From Candidatus Aerophobota bacterium (GTDB lineage: Bacteria; Aerophobota; Aerophobia; Aerophobales; B3-G15), in NCBI GenBank assembly GCA_021163905.1, contig JAGGTG010000076.1, positions 1-11,938 on the forward strand: a DNA stretch of 11,938 bases, in the 5' to 3' direction. Made by a program: the position numbers and the translations under genes. Below are positions 1 to 7,545 of the stretch, in pieces. Every line of letters begins with the position of its first letter. Position 1 is the first letter of the stretch. The notes under the pieces were generated by a model. It was not told the DNA's origin. It was given only the letters and a program-made list of their open reading frames with translations, and did not search any database.

Positions 1-54
1 ACCCCCGACCTCTTGCATGCGAGGCAAGCGCTCTCCCAGCTGAGCTACATCCCC
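1..54 (-). tRNA. tRNA-Ala (anticodon CGC), 3' part cut off by the window edge
   Basis: Read on the minus strand from position 54, the sequence folds as the first 54 nucleotides of a tRNA. It has a 7-nt acceptor strand GGGGATG, then TA, a D-arm GCTC-AGCTGGGA-GAGC, G26, an anticodon stem CTTGC/GCAAG around the loop CTCGCAT, a variable loop AGGTC, and the T-stem strand GGGGG followed by T54. The loop has the expected T33 and A37 around anticodon CGC, which reads the Ala codon GCG. The T-loop, the 3' acceptor strand and any CCA lie outside the window, so the G3:U70 identity pair cannot be checked. The gene starts 24 bases after the stop of the oxidoreductase beta gene, in the same direction, so it may be processed from the operon transcript. 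A TATAAT at 73-78 lies 18 bases upstream but has no convincing -35 partner. Confidence 0.93.
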
Positions 55-78
55 GTCTTTTATATTTATTTTATTATA

Positions 79-840
79 TTACTTCTCTCTGACAACCTGG
101 ATCCCCTCGTCCTTTATTGTCCCCAGGCCATAATAAGGTATCATCTGCTCCTCCATCCATTTGATAGCATCAACAGGTGATAGTCTCCAGGAAGTGGGGC
201 AGGGAGATAGAACTTCAACAAGAGAGAATTTATTTTTTTCAATTTGAGTTAGGAATGCTTTTTTTATAGCTTTTTTAGTCTTTCTTATATTTCCAGGAGA
301 GTTTACAGCCACCCTTTCCAGATACCAGGCTCCAGGAAGGGAGGATAAAAGTTCTGGAATTTTAATAGGGTAGCCCTCCATTTTATGGTCTCTCCCAAAA
401 GGAGTAGTTGTGGTCTTCTGTCCAAGGAGAGTAGTAGGAGCCATCTGTCCCCCTGTCATTCCGTAAATAGCATTATTTACAAAAACTACAGTGAAGGCCT
501 CACCTCTTGCGGCAGCATGGATTATCTCTGCCATCCCTATAGATGCAAGGTCCCCATCTCCCTGATAGGTAAATACAACTTTATCGGGTCTTGACCTTTT
601 CACCCCGGTAGCTACCGCAGGTGCTCTACCATGGGCTACCTCAATCATATCAAAATCAAAGTAATTATAAGCTACCACCGAACAACCTACCGGACATATA
701 CCTATTAAATCTTCCCTGATTCCAAGTTCATCCACTATCTCACAGATAAGTCGATGGATAATTCCATGCCCACATCCAGGGCAATAATGAGTTGGAACAT
801 CTTTCATGGATTTTGGCTTTGTATATACTATCCTCATCAT
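79..840 (-). CDS. 2-oxoacid:ferredoxin oxidoreductase, beta (TPP-binding) subunit
   Basis: This is the thiamine-diphosphate-binding subunit of a KorB/VorB/PorB-type enzyme, which oxidatively decarboxylates a 2-oxoacid to an acyl-CoA while reducing ferredoxin in the cytoplasm. Counted from the chosen start (253 aa), CPGCGHG lies at residues 20-26, the TPP/Mg motif GDGDLASIG at about 94-102 followed by NN at 122-123, and YGMTGGQMAPTT at about 126-137, all typical of the family. The 2-oxoacid (2-oxoglutarate, branched-chain or pyruvate) cannot be told from the sequence. The reading frame is open up to an ATG at 894, but that would overlap the upstream lptE gene by 58 bases. The ATG at 840 forms an ATGA overlap with the lptE stop, and the ATG at 837 is an equal alternative; a GGA a few bases upstream may serve as ribosome site. 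No alpha, gamma or ferredoxin-like delta subunit gene is visible next to it. Confidence 0.93.
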   Translation of the reverse strand: MMRIVYTKPKSMKDVPTHYCPGCGHGIIHRLICEIVDELGIREDLIGICPVGCSVVAYNYFDFDMIEVAHGRAPAVATGVKRSRPDKVVFTYQGDGDLASIGMAEIIHAAARGEAFTVVFVNNAIYGMTGGQMAPTTLLGQKTTTTPFGRDHKMEGYPIKIPELLSSLPGAWYLERVAVNSPGNIRKTKKAIKKAFLTQIEKNKFSLVEVLSPCPTSWRLSPVDAIKWMEEQMIPYYGLGTIKDEGIQVVREK

Positions 841-1319
841 TTCTTCCATCCTTTTATGGTTAGATTCACCAGGTCCTCTCCTATTTTTTGACAAACATCT
901 TCTATAGCTTTCTGTTCATTTTGCGAGGAACTGTAGTATACTTTACTCTCCGTAATTGTTTTTCTCCATAACTTATTTTTTCTTTTATACAAACTTGCCT
1001 CAACCTCAACCTCAATTCTATACTCACCTGCTTCAGAAAATTCTACTGATGTTAACTGCTTTGTATAATTGAGCACTTTTCCCCTCAGAATAAAATCTGC
1101 TTCATCTTCTGGAACTATCTGAAATCTTGTTCGTAGCATAAACTGGTCAATAACCTCACCGGTTAAAATATCCCCGAGATTTTCTTTAAAGGACCTGTTT
1201 ACAAAAACAGGAATAGCTATTTTTGCCCTGTACGGAGGAAGAGAGGTTCTTATTTTATAATGAGACCCCGGGATACCGAAAATAGCTACCAGTAAAAGTA
1301 TAATTAAAGTTATTTTCAC
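837..1319 (-). CDS. lptE: LptE-family LPS-assembly protein without lipobox cysteine
   Basis: LptE is normally an outer-membrane lipoprotein that plugs the LptD barrel and helps insert lipopolysaccharide. This 160-aa protein has a hydrophobic N-terminal segment (about residues 2-16), then the family's early pattern SLPPYRAKIAIPVFVNRSF (26-44). The family features continue with a helix like DILTGEVIDQFMLR, an acidic ADFILRG strand (74-80) and alternating strands to about residue 131. At the lipobox, where family members usually read GCGY, this one reads G18-S19-H20-Y21, so the acylated Cys is absent; the serine codon is TCT, one base from TGT. The start is GTG, 13 bases after the slipin stop, with no good ribosome site, and an in-frame TAA close upstream excludes earlier starts. 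The assignment rests on the N-terminal pattern, length and overall layout. The protein may instead be held by an uncleaved N-terminal helix or be secreted. Confidence 0.75.
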   Translation of the reverse strand: MKITLIILLLVAIFGIPGSHYKIRTSLPPYRAKIAIPVFVNRSFKENLGDILTGEVIDQFMLRTRFQIVPEDEADFILRGKVLNYTKQLTSVEFSEAGEYRIEVEVEASLYKRKNKLWRKTITESKVYYSSSQNEQKAIEDVCQKIGEDLVNLTIKGWKK

Positions 1320-1332
1320 TTTAACTTAAATT

Positions 1333-2100
1333 TTACTCACCTTTAGTGGTTTTACCCTGGGAGATAAGGTTACCAAAAGCCCGCAGAATATCAATTGGTA
1401 AAGGAAAGACTATAGTTGAGTTTTGTTCGGTTGCTATTTCCGAGAGAGTCTGCAGGTATCTTAATTGAATTGCCTGAGGATACTTTCCTAATATTTGAGC
1501 AGCCTGGGACAACTTTTCAGCAGCCTGATATTCACCCTGAGCATTGATAACTTTAGCTCTTCTTTCCCTTTCAACCTCTGCCTGTCTTGCCATAGCCCTT
1601 TTCATTGAATCGGGAATTTCAATTTCCTTTATCTCCACAGTTGATACCTTTATCCCCCATGGATCGGTTTGCTCATCTATAATAGTCTGGAGTCGTGCAT
1701 TTAGTTTTTCTCTCTCAGACAAAAGCTCATCCAGCTCAGCTTCCCCAACAACTCCCCTTAGAGTGGTCTGGGCAATTTGCAGGGTGGCGAAACGGTAATT
1801 TTCCACTTCTACAACTGATTTGGCAGGATCTATGACTCTGAAATAAACAACAGCATTAACTTTAACAGGAACATTATCCTTGGTAATAACCTCCTGTGGT
1901 TGAACATCAAAATTCATTGTTCTAAGACTTACCTTAACCATTCTGTCAACTATTGGTATTAAGAAGAAAAGTCCTGGACCTTTGGCACCTATAAGCCTTC
2001 CCAATCTAAATATGACTCCCCGTTCATATTCAGTAACAACCCTGATGGAGGCAAGAAGAATTATAATAACCACAATGGCCAGAAATATTATTACTCCCAT
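1333..2100 (-). CDS. Slipin (stomatin-like SPFH/Band 7 membrane protein)
   Basis: This is a stomatin-type protein that oligomerises on the membrane and is the usual partner of the NfeD protease, in what is thought to be membrane-protein quality control or microdomain organisation. It has 255 aa, normal for prokaryotic slipins. An N-terminal transmembrane segment (about 2-19) is followed by the SPFH core starting VVTEYERGVIFRLGR (21-35), then GPGLFFLIPIVD (41-52), and VITKDNVPVKVNAVVYFRV (71-89). The stretch EIPDSMKRAMARQAEVERER (161-180) leads into the Ala/Glu-rich helix (about 165-205), and there is a C-terminal hydrophobic patch near IVFPLPIDIL (230-239). The start at 2100 is fixed by AGGAGG with a 7-base spacer. 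It begins immediately after nfeD (stop at 2103-2105), and this pairing is the classical conserved one. Confidence 0.95.
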   Translation of the reverse strand: MGVIIFLAIVVIIILLASIRVVTEYERGVIFRLGRLIGAKGPGLFFLIPIVDRMVKVSLRTMNFDVQPQEVITKDNVPVKVNAVVYFRVIDPAKSVVEVENYRFATLQIAQTTLRGVVGEAELDELLSEREKLNARLQTIIDEQTDPWGIKVSTVEIKEIEIPDSMKRAMARQAEVERERRAKVINAQGEYQAAEKLSQAAQILGKYPQAIQLRYLQTLSEIATEQNSTIVFPLPIDILRAFGNLISQGKTTKGE

Positions 2101-2102
2101 TT

Positions 2103-3443
2103 TTAATCCTCCTTTTTCTTTACCATTAATTTCATCCCTTCAACCTTTACTATCTTTACCTCCTCACCTTTTTTAATAGCTTTATCAGGAAAAATATTTA
2201 CAGCATTCCACAGTTCCCCATGGACATGAACTTTTCCTGTTGGATTTAAGTCAGTTTTTGCAACTCCCACAAGACCAATTAGCCCTTCCTCTCCAGTAAC
2301 CGGTGGTTTAAGCTGGGCTCTTATAGTATAGGAGATAACAAAGATAAAAAGAGCAGCAGTTATTCCTACACCAGCAATTATGTATTCCCAGCCAATTCTG
2401 AGATAAATTGCCGATGGTTCTATTAACATTAAAGAACCAATAGTAAGAGCTATAATTCCGCCAATAGTAAGAGCTCCATATGAGGTTATCTTTATCTCAA
2501 GTATAAATAAAATCACCGCAAGCAGGATTAAAAGAAGACCCGTTAAATTAAAGGAGAGAATTTGAAGAGCAAAGAAAGAAAGGATAAGACATATTGCCCC
2601 AGCTATTCCGGGTAGAAGAATCCCGGGGTGAAAGAACTCCAGAATAAGACCCCATATTCCTATCATCAAAAGTATATAGGCTAAATTGGGATCGGCAAGA
2701 TGCTGAAGAAACTTATCCTTAAAATTAGGCTGGTAGGGCTCAATTACCACTCCTTTTGTATTGAGGATAATCCTTTTCTCATCAATGGTAATTTTCCTGC
2801 CATTGATTTTATGTAAAAGTTCGTTTTGATCCTCAGCTATAAGATCAGCTACACCAATTTTAACTGCTTCCTCTGCTGTGACAGAGACACTTTCTCTTAC
2901 AGCTTTTTCTGCCCATTTAACATTACGTTTCCTTTTCTCAGCAATGGATCTTATATAAGCCGCCGCATCATTTACAACCTTTTCCTCCATTGTTTTACTC
3001 ATACCGCCCCCCATAAGTGAAACAGGATGTGCTGCACCTATGTTGGTTCCCGGTGCCATTGCGAGAATATTTGAGGAAAGTGCAACAAATACACCAGCTG
3101 AGGCTGCTCTTGCCCCTTTAGGGGCAACATAAACTATAACAGGAATCTGGCTGTTCATTATTAATTTAACGATCTCCCGCATGGAGCTATCAAGACCACC
3201 GGGAGTGTCAATCTGGATAAGAATACAGTAAACTTTGACTTTTGCCGCATAATTGAAGGCTTTTTTTAGATATTCCACTGTAGCAGGGGAGATGGTTCCT
3301 TCTACTTTAATAAGCTCTATAGTTTTCAGAGAATCACTCTTCCCACCTGCTGGAGTTAATATTAATGCTCCAAATACCACCGGAAAGAGGATAGCAATTA
3401 AGAGGTTTTTTTTCTGTTTAATAGTTCTTTTACTCGGTCCCAT
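2103..3443 (-). CDS. nfeD: NfeD family membrane-bound serine protease (full-length ClpP-like plus OB-fold form)
   Basis: This is a long NfeD (446 aa), a membrane-embedded ClpP-fold protease of the 1510-N type that cleaves hydrophobic segments of partner proteins such as slipins. Residues 11-32 are a signal or anchor helix. The protease domain spans about 40-225, with the nucleophile Ser115 in ARAASAG and a candidate general base Lys155 in EEKVV; their 40-residue spacing is close to the 41 residues between Ser97 and Lys138 of the archaeal PH1510 enzyme. About five transmembrane helices follow (roughly 255-375). A C-terminal soluble OB-fold NfeD domain (about 383-446) contains GLIGLVGVAKTDLNPTGKV. 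The catalytic residues are intact, so the enzyme should be active. The ATG at 3443 overlaps the coaBC end by 46 bases, and GAGGT lies about 12 bases upstream. No later Met precedes the protease domain, so this start is needed. Confidence 0.94.
   Translation of the reverse strand: MGPSKRTIKQKKNLLIAILFPVVFGALILTPAGGKSDSLKTIELIKVEGTISPATVEYLKKAFNYAAKVKVYCILIQIDTPGGLDSSMREIVKLIMNSQIPVIVYVAPKGARAASAGVFVALSSNILAMAPGTNIGAAHPVSLMGGGMSKTMEEKVVNDAAAYIRSIAEKRKRNVKWAEKAVRESVSVTAEEAVKIGVADLIAEDQNELLHKINGRKITIDEKRIILNTKGVVIEPYQPNFKDKFLQHLADPNLAYILLMIGIWGLILEFFHPGILLPGIAGAICLILSFFALQILSFNLTGLLLILLAVILFILEIKITSYGALTIGGIIALTIGSLMLIEPSAIYLRIGWEYIIAGVGITAALFIFVISYTIRAQLKPPVTGEEGLIGLVGVAKTDLNPTGKVHVHGELWNAVNIFPDKAIKKGEEVKIVKVEGMKLMVKKKED
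2108..2113 (-). promoter_or_regulatory. Ribosome-binding site of the slipin gene
   Basis: A perfect AGGAGG on the minus strand lies 7 bases before the ATG at 2100. It sits inside the last codons of nfeD, so translation of the two genes is probably coupled. Confidence 0.85.
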
Positions 3444-4615
3444 ATTTTACTTGCTACCTCACGTTTACTCATAATAGGTAAGGATTCTATCCTCCCCTGG
3501 CGATCCAGAATAACAACCTGATTGGTATCAGTACCAAAGCCTGCTCCAGGGAAGCTTATGTTATTGGCAACGATAAAATCAAGGTTTTTACGGATGAGTT
3601 TTTCTTTTGCATATCTCACAATGTCTTCGGTTTCAGCGCAAAAACCAACGAGTATCTTTTCTCCCTTTACCTTTCCCATTTCTTCAAGAATATCGGGGTT
3701 TTTAACCATCTTGACAACTATTTTATCCTTATCAGCTTTTTTTATCTTCCCTTTTTTAACCTCGACAGGGCGAAAATCAGAAACAGCTGATGCCATTATC
3801 AATCCATCTACTTTTTCAAACCACTCCTTTACTTTTTCCATCATATCTTTTGCTGTTTCAACAGAATAAAATTCTACCCCTTCGGGAGGAGAAATTAATG
3901 TGGGTCCACTTATAAGGATAATTTTTGCTCCTCGATCTCTTGCCTCCTCTGCAATAGCAAAACCCATCTTTCCTGATGAACGATTACTGATGAATCTAAC
4001 ATAATCAAGTGGTTCTCTTGTTGGACCTGCAGTTACAATAAATGATTTTCCCTCGAGATCTTTTCTGGATGTAAAAATCTTTTCCAGAGAGTCAACGATT
4101 AACCGAGGACTTACCATTCTTCCCTCTCCTTTAGCCCCGGATGCTAATCTGCCAACCTCAGGTCCAATAAACTTATAGCCAAGAGATTTTAACCTGGATA
4201 TATTTTCTTTAACGATACTGTTGTGATACATTCTTTCGTTCATCGCGGGAGCTATTACAACAGGGGATCGTGCAGCCATAACTGTGGTGGTAATGAGATC
4301 ATCTGCTATACCGGATGCTATTTTTCCAATAATATTGGCAGTGGCAGGAGCGATAAGGATAATATCGGCAAGTTCCGATAAAGATATATGTTTTAAAGAA
4401 ATGTCATCTTTTTCGAAAAGATCAATACCTACTTTTTGCTGTGATAAAGTTTGAAAGGTTGTAGGATGAACAAAAAAAGTTGCACATTTTGTCATAACAG
4501 GATAAACAAAAGCTCCCCTTTCTTTTAGCAATCTTACAATCTCTGCTGCTTTGTAGGCAGCTATACTTCCTGTTATACCAAGAACAATATTTTTACCTTT
4601 AAGGTTGGAACTCAT
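3398..4615 (-). CDS. coaBC: Bifunctional phosphopantothenoylcysteine decarboxylase / phosphopantothenate-cysteine ligase
   Basis: This bifunctional enzyme makes two consecutive steps of coenzyme A synthesis: CTP-dependent joining of 4'-phosphopantothenate to cysteine (CoaB), then FMN-dependent decarboxylation to 4'-phosphopantetheine (CoaC). The protein is 405 aa, normal for the fusion. The N-terminal CoaC half has GSIAAYKA (16-23), the catalytic His76 in KHISL, PATANIIGKIASGIADDL (90-107) and PAMNERMY (123-130). The C-terminal CoaB half has TAGPTREPLDYVRFISNRSS (195-214), KGKIKKA (288-294), GFCAETED (324-331) and VANNISFPGAGFG (349-361). Residues 157-160 read LASG where E. coli has ACG with the clamp residue Cys158, so Ser159 replaces Cys. 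The start forms an ATGA overlap with the upstream hydrolase gene, and AGGAT lies just before it. Confidence 0.97.
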   Translation of the reverse strand: MSSNLKGKNIVLGITGSIAAYKAAEIVRLLKERGAFVYPVMTKCATFFVHPTTFQTLSQQKVGIDLFEKDDISLKHISLSELADIILIAPATANIIGKIASGIADDLITTTVMAARSPVVIAPAMNERMYHNSIVKENISRLKSLGYKFIGPEVGRLASGAKGEGRMVSPRLIVDSLEKIFTSRKDLEGKSFIVTAGPTREPLDYVRFISNRSSGKMGFAIAEEARDRGAKIILISGPTLISPPEGVEFYSVETAKDMMEKVKEWFEKVDGLIMASAVSDFRPVEVKKGKIKKADKDKIVVKMVKNPDILEEMGKVKGEKILVGFCAETEDIVRYAKEKLIRKNLDFIVANNISFPGAGFGTDTNQVVILDRQGRIESLPIMSKREVASKIWDRVKELLNRKKTS

Positions 4616-5235
4616 ATCCTGATAAATTGATTTTCTCTTTTTTCTTTACCTATTGTACTTTCCGGACCATGTCCGGGGAAAATTTGGGTATCCGGAGGTA
4701 GATTTAAAAGCTTCTCAGCTATTGATTTCTGGAGCTGTTTAAGGTTTCCACCAGAAAGATCTGTTCTACCCACTCCGCCAGCAAATAAAGTATCCCCGGT
4801 AAATACGCATTCGTTTATCTTCAGGCAAATGCTCCCGGGAGTGTGGCCCGGGGTATGTAAAATTTTTATTTCAATCTCTCCCACCCTCAAAATTTCTCCA
4901 TCGTTGAGCAACATCTGAGGAGAAGGGAAAATACGAGGTTTTTCTGTCATTGATGATAGATTTAATCGGGGATCTTTTAAAAAGGGAGAATCCTGAGAGT
5001 GAAGTAAGAACTTAGCACCGGTAGTCTGCTGAACAACCTCCACATCTCCTATATGGTCTATGTGGGCATGTGTGGCAATTATATAGATTATTTGCAGCTT
5101 ATTTGTATTTACAATGTCAATTATTTTTTCTCCCTCATCTCCGGGATCTATAACTATTCCCTTTCCACCTTTTCTCTCAGCTACAATGTAACAGTTGGCA
5201 AATAGGTTTCCAACAACAATTTTTTGCAGGAACAT
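4612..5235 (-). CDS. Metallo-beta-lactamase-fold hydrolase (YcbL / glyoxalase II-like)
   Basis: This is a cytoplasmic zinc hydrolase of the short glyoxalase-II-like group (207 aa), probably acting on a thioester or related small substrate; the true substrate is not evident. All metal ligands are visible: THAHIDH gives His56, His58, Asp60 and His61; then His131 in TPGHTPGS, Asp148 in FTGDTLFAGGVGRTD, and His189 in FPGHGPES. It lacks the longer C-terminal glutathione-binding domain of classical GloB, so hydroxyacylglutathione hydrolase is not a safe name. The start at 5235 has AGGTG with a 5-base spacer. It lies 49 bases after apt and overlaps coaBC by ATGA. An MBL gene of this kind is often found downstream of recJ-apt in other bacteria. 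Confidence 0.93.
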   Translation of the reverse strand: MFLQKIVVGNLFANCYIVAERKGGKGIVIDPGDEGEKIIDIVNTNKLQIIYIIATHAHIDHIGDVEVVQQTTGAKFLLHSQDSPFLKDPRLNLSSMTEKPRIFPSPQMLLNDGEILRVGEIEIKILHTPGHTPGSICLKINECVFTGDTLFAGGVGRTDLSGGNLKQLQKSIAEKLLNLPPDTQIFPGHGPESTIGKEKRENQFIRI

Positions 5236-5284
5236 TTTAACACCTTTTTAACTTCATTTTGAGAAAAACTACCTTCTCTTATAA

Positions 5285-5803
5285 TTAATACTTTATTATA
5301 GAAAAAACCTCATATCCTGCCAGTTTTTCTTTTCCCTTAAGCTCGGTCAATTCTATTAAAAAACATACTCCTACAATCTTACCACCGAGTTTTTCCACTA
5401 ACTCACAGGTAGCTTTGGCTGTTCCTCCTGTAGCTATAACATCGTCAAATACCAGAACTTTATTACCCTTTTTTATAGCATCTTTATGAATCTCAACCGC
5501 ATCTTCTCCGTATTCAAGACTGTAGCTAACTCTCTCAACCTCATAGGGGAGCTTACCCGGTTTTCTAACAGGGATAAAACCTATTTTCATCTCGTAGGCA
5601 AGAGCAGCCCCAAGTATGAAACCTCTGGACTCAGGGGCAACAACGTAATCAATTTTCCTATCTTTGTAGTGTTCTGCTATAATTTTGATAGCTTCTCTAA
5701 AGGATCTTGCATCTTGTAGAAGGGGAGTAATATCTCTGAATATTACCCCTTTTTTTGGAAAGTCCTTTATACTTCTTATCTTTTCTTCTAAGTTTATAAC
5801 CAT
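5285..5803 (-). CDS. apt: Adenine phosphoribosyltransferase
   Basis: Apt converts adenine and phosphoribosyl pyrophosphate to AMP in purine salvage. The protein is 172 aa, the usual length. The N-terminus has the typical IRSIKDFPKKGVIFRDITPL (10-29). Further in are APESRGF (56-62), the flexible-loop region RKPGKLP (80-86) and EYG (98-100), and the PRPP-binding motif VLVFDDVIATGGTA (116-129). The start at 5803 is supported by AGGAGG with a 7-base spacer. It follows recJ after 17 bases; recJ-apt is a widely conserved gene pair. Confidence 0.97.
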   Translation of the reverse strand: MVINLEEKIRSIKDFPKKGVIFRDITPLLQDARSFREAIKIIAEHYKDRKIDYVVAPESRGFILGAALAYEMKIGFIPVRKPGKLPYEVERVSYSLEYGEDAVEIHKDAIKKGNKVLVFDDVIATGGTAKATCELVEKLGGKIVGVCFLIELTELKGKEKLAGYEVFSIIKY

Positions 5804-5810
5804 AATGTGT

Positions 5811-5816
5811 CCTCCT
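5811..5816 (-). promoter_or_regulatory. Ribosome-binding site of apt
   Basis: AGGAGG on the minus strand lies 7 bases before the apt ATG, filling most of the 17-base recJ-apt gap. It contrasts with recJ, which has no such site. Confidence 0.85.
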
Positions 5817-5820
5817 TGTA

Positions 5821-7539
5821 TTATTCGGGTATGGATAGGTCCTTTATCTCAAGCTGAATACTACGTTTTCCCTGCCAGAGGTTTAATGTGGGGAAGTAAA
5901 GGGCATCTATTTTGTTTCCAGGAAAGATTTTATCTTTTTCATACTGGCTACCGTTAAAAAATGCAGGGTTAAATAAAAGTGCCTCAAATTTCTTTTTTTC
6001 TTTAGTTCCTGTAAGCATGAGTTTAATTCCTCTGTTAATTGTCTGATGTGAGATTATCTTTAAATTTTTGCTTAAAAAAAGAGGAGCAGGATTTCCCGGG
6101 CCAAATGGTGAGAGAACTTTAAGATTTTCCACAAGCTCCTCAGTTAAAAGATCGGGATCAAGTTCAAAATCAAAGAATTTTGAGGGGATAAAATCCGAAG
6201 GTGTGAGTTTTTTATCGGCAATTAAGTTAAGTTCCTCCTCTAATTTTTTAATATTTTTTGTCGGTAAAACCACTCCAGCAGCCATCTTATGTCCACCGAA
6301 ACTGGTAAGAAGGTGTTTACATTGATTCAGTGCTTCAAATATGGAGAAACCGGGAATACTTCTGGCAGAACCCCGAGCACTCTCTTCATTAATGGAAAAT
6401 ACAACAGTTGGTCTGTAGTATTTATCCTTTATGTAAGATGCAACTAATCCAACTACCCCTGGATGCCAGTTTTTATTGGCTACCACTAAAACGGATTTTA
6501 TTCTCTCGGGGAGATTTTTTTCAGCTTCCTCACACATTTTTTTTTCCATACTCTGCCGCCGGGAATTTTCCCTGTCTAACTTACGGGCAAGAAAAAAAGC
6601 CTCCTTTGATGTTTCAGTTAGCATCAGTTTTACAGCTGTTCTGGCAACTGAAAGACGTCCACAGGCATTAAGCCTGGGAGCAATAATATATCCTGCCTCC
6701 CTTTCTCCTATTTTCCTGCCCGAGAGGCCTGCTGTACTTATAAGAGCTCGAAGACCAAGGGGTGTTGTACTGGAGGGAAGCCTTTCAAGTCCTAATTTAA
6801 CCAGGACTCTATTTTCGTCTTTAAGCAGGACAAGGTCAGCAAGAGTTCCCAGAGCTACAAGGTCAAGGTAGCTTTTTAACTTTTCCTCTGGAAAATTTAT
6901 CTTTTTAGCAATAGCCTGACATAACTTAAATGCTACCCCTACACCGGCAAGTTCCTTAAATGGGTAACTGCAAGCTGGTTTATGTGGATTCAGGACAGTA
7001 AAATCAGGAGGGATAGGATTCTCAACTTGATGATGGTCGGTAACCACCACCTCCATACCAAGAGAACGGGCAAATTTTACCTCTTTCAGTGAGGACACTC
7101 CGCAATCACAGGTTATGATGAGTTTTATGCCTTTGCGATGAGCTTTCTTTATAGCATCCTGGTTAAGACCGTAACCTTCATTCTCCCGATGAGGGATGTA
7201 GTAATAGGAGGGAACTTTTATGTCTCTCATAAATTTTAAGAGTAAGCTTGTTGCTGTGATTCCATCTACATCGTAATCACCGTATATGAGTATTTTTTCT
7301 CTGCGATTTACTGAAAGAAGGATTCGATTAACTGCTTTTTCCATATCATGCATCAAGAAAGGATCATGTAGCTTATCAAAAGAAGGGTTAAGATAGCTAT
7401 CAAGTTGGTCCTCATCTATATTTCTGTTAAGGAGAAGTTTAACTAAGATAGGAGAGAGCTTCCATTTGCGAGAAAGAAACTCACATTTTTCCTCATCCCA
7501 GTTTTTTCTTGGAATCCATCTTGATCTTGTAGTTTCCAT
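5821..7539 (-). CDS. recJ: Single-stranded-DNA-specific exonuclease RecJ
   Basis: RecJ degrades single-stranded DNA from the 5' end in recombination and mismatch or base-excision repair. This 572-aa protein has the normal length and full set of motifs. The DHH domain carries YGDYDVDG (86-93), CDCGV (144-148), the signature DHH (168-170) and GTLADLV (231-237). NACGRL (291-296) precedes the linker helix. The DHHA1 domain has HPGVVG (359-364), GSARSIPGFS (390-399) and FGGHKMAAG (414-422). The OB domain region begins near SPFGPGNPAP (477-486). The metal-binding Asp and His residues are all present, so it should be active. The ATG at 7539 has no Shine-Dalgarno sequence but sits 6 bases after a perfect -10 box, which suggests leaderless translation. 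Confidence 0.97.
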   Translation of the reverse strand: METTRSRWIPRKNWDEEKCEFLSRKWKLSPILVKLLLNRNIDEDQLDSYLNPSFDKLHDPFLMHDMEKAVNRILLSVNRREKILIYGDYDVDGITATSLLLKFMRDIKVPSYYYIPHRENEGYGLNQDAIKKAHRKGIKLIITCDCGVSSLKEVKFARSLGMEVVVTDHHQVENPIPPDFTVLNPHKPACSYPFKELAGVGVAFKLCQAIAKKINFPEEKLKSYLDLVALGTLADLVLLKDENRVLVKLGLERLPSSTTPLGLRALISTAGLSGRKIGEREAGYIIAPRLNACGRLSVARTAVKLMLTETSKEAFFLARKLDRENSRRQSMEKKMCEEAEKNLPERIKSVLVVANKNWHPGVVGLVASYIKDKYYRPTVVFSINEESARGSARSIPGFSIFEALNQCKHLLTSFGGHKMAAGVVLPTKNIKKLEEELNLIADKKLTPSDFIPSKFFDFELDPDLLTEELVENLKVLSPFGPGNPAPLFLSKNLKIISHQTINRGIKLMLTGTKEKKKFEALLFNPAFFNGSQYEKDKIFPGNKIDALYFPTLNLWQGKRSIQLEIKDLSIPE

Positions 7540-7545
7540 GGTAGT

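Noticed and set aside
73..78. TATAAT 18 bases before the tRNA gene as an independent promoter
   Set aside because: The nearest -35-like sequence (TTGTCA) is only 11 bases away, and the region is simply AT-rich.
841..894. N-terminal extension of the oxidoreductase beta subunit to the ATG at 894
   Set aside because: It would overlap lptE by 58 bases and add a stretch without family similarity; the ATGs at 840/837 fit the family N-terminus and the ATGA overlap.
3522..3869. 115-codon plus-strand open frame opposite coaBC
   Set aside because: It is antisense to conserved CoaB coding sequence and its Ser/Phe-rich translation is typical of the complement of Lys/Glu-rich genes.
5237..5257. Six-codon open frame (MKLKRC) just before the MBL hydrolase gene
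   Set aside because: It has no ribosome-binding site and no attenuator-like hairpin after it, and it contains the hydrolase gene's own AGGTG site; likely chance.
6476..6871. 131-codon plus-strand open frame opposite recJ
   Set aside because: It lies wholly antisense to a complete, motif-rich recJ gene and shows no recognisable domain.
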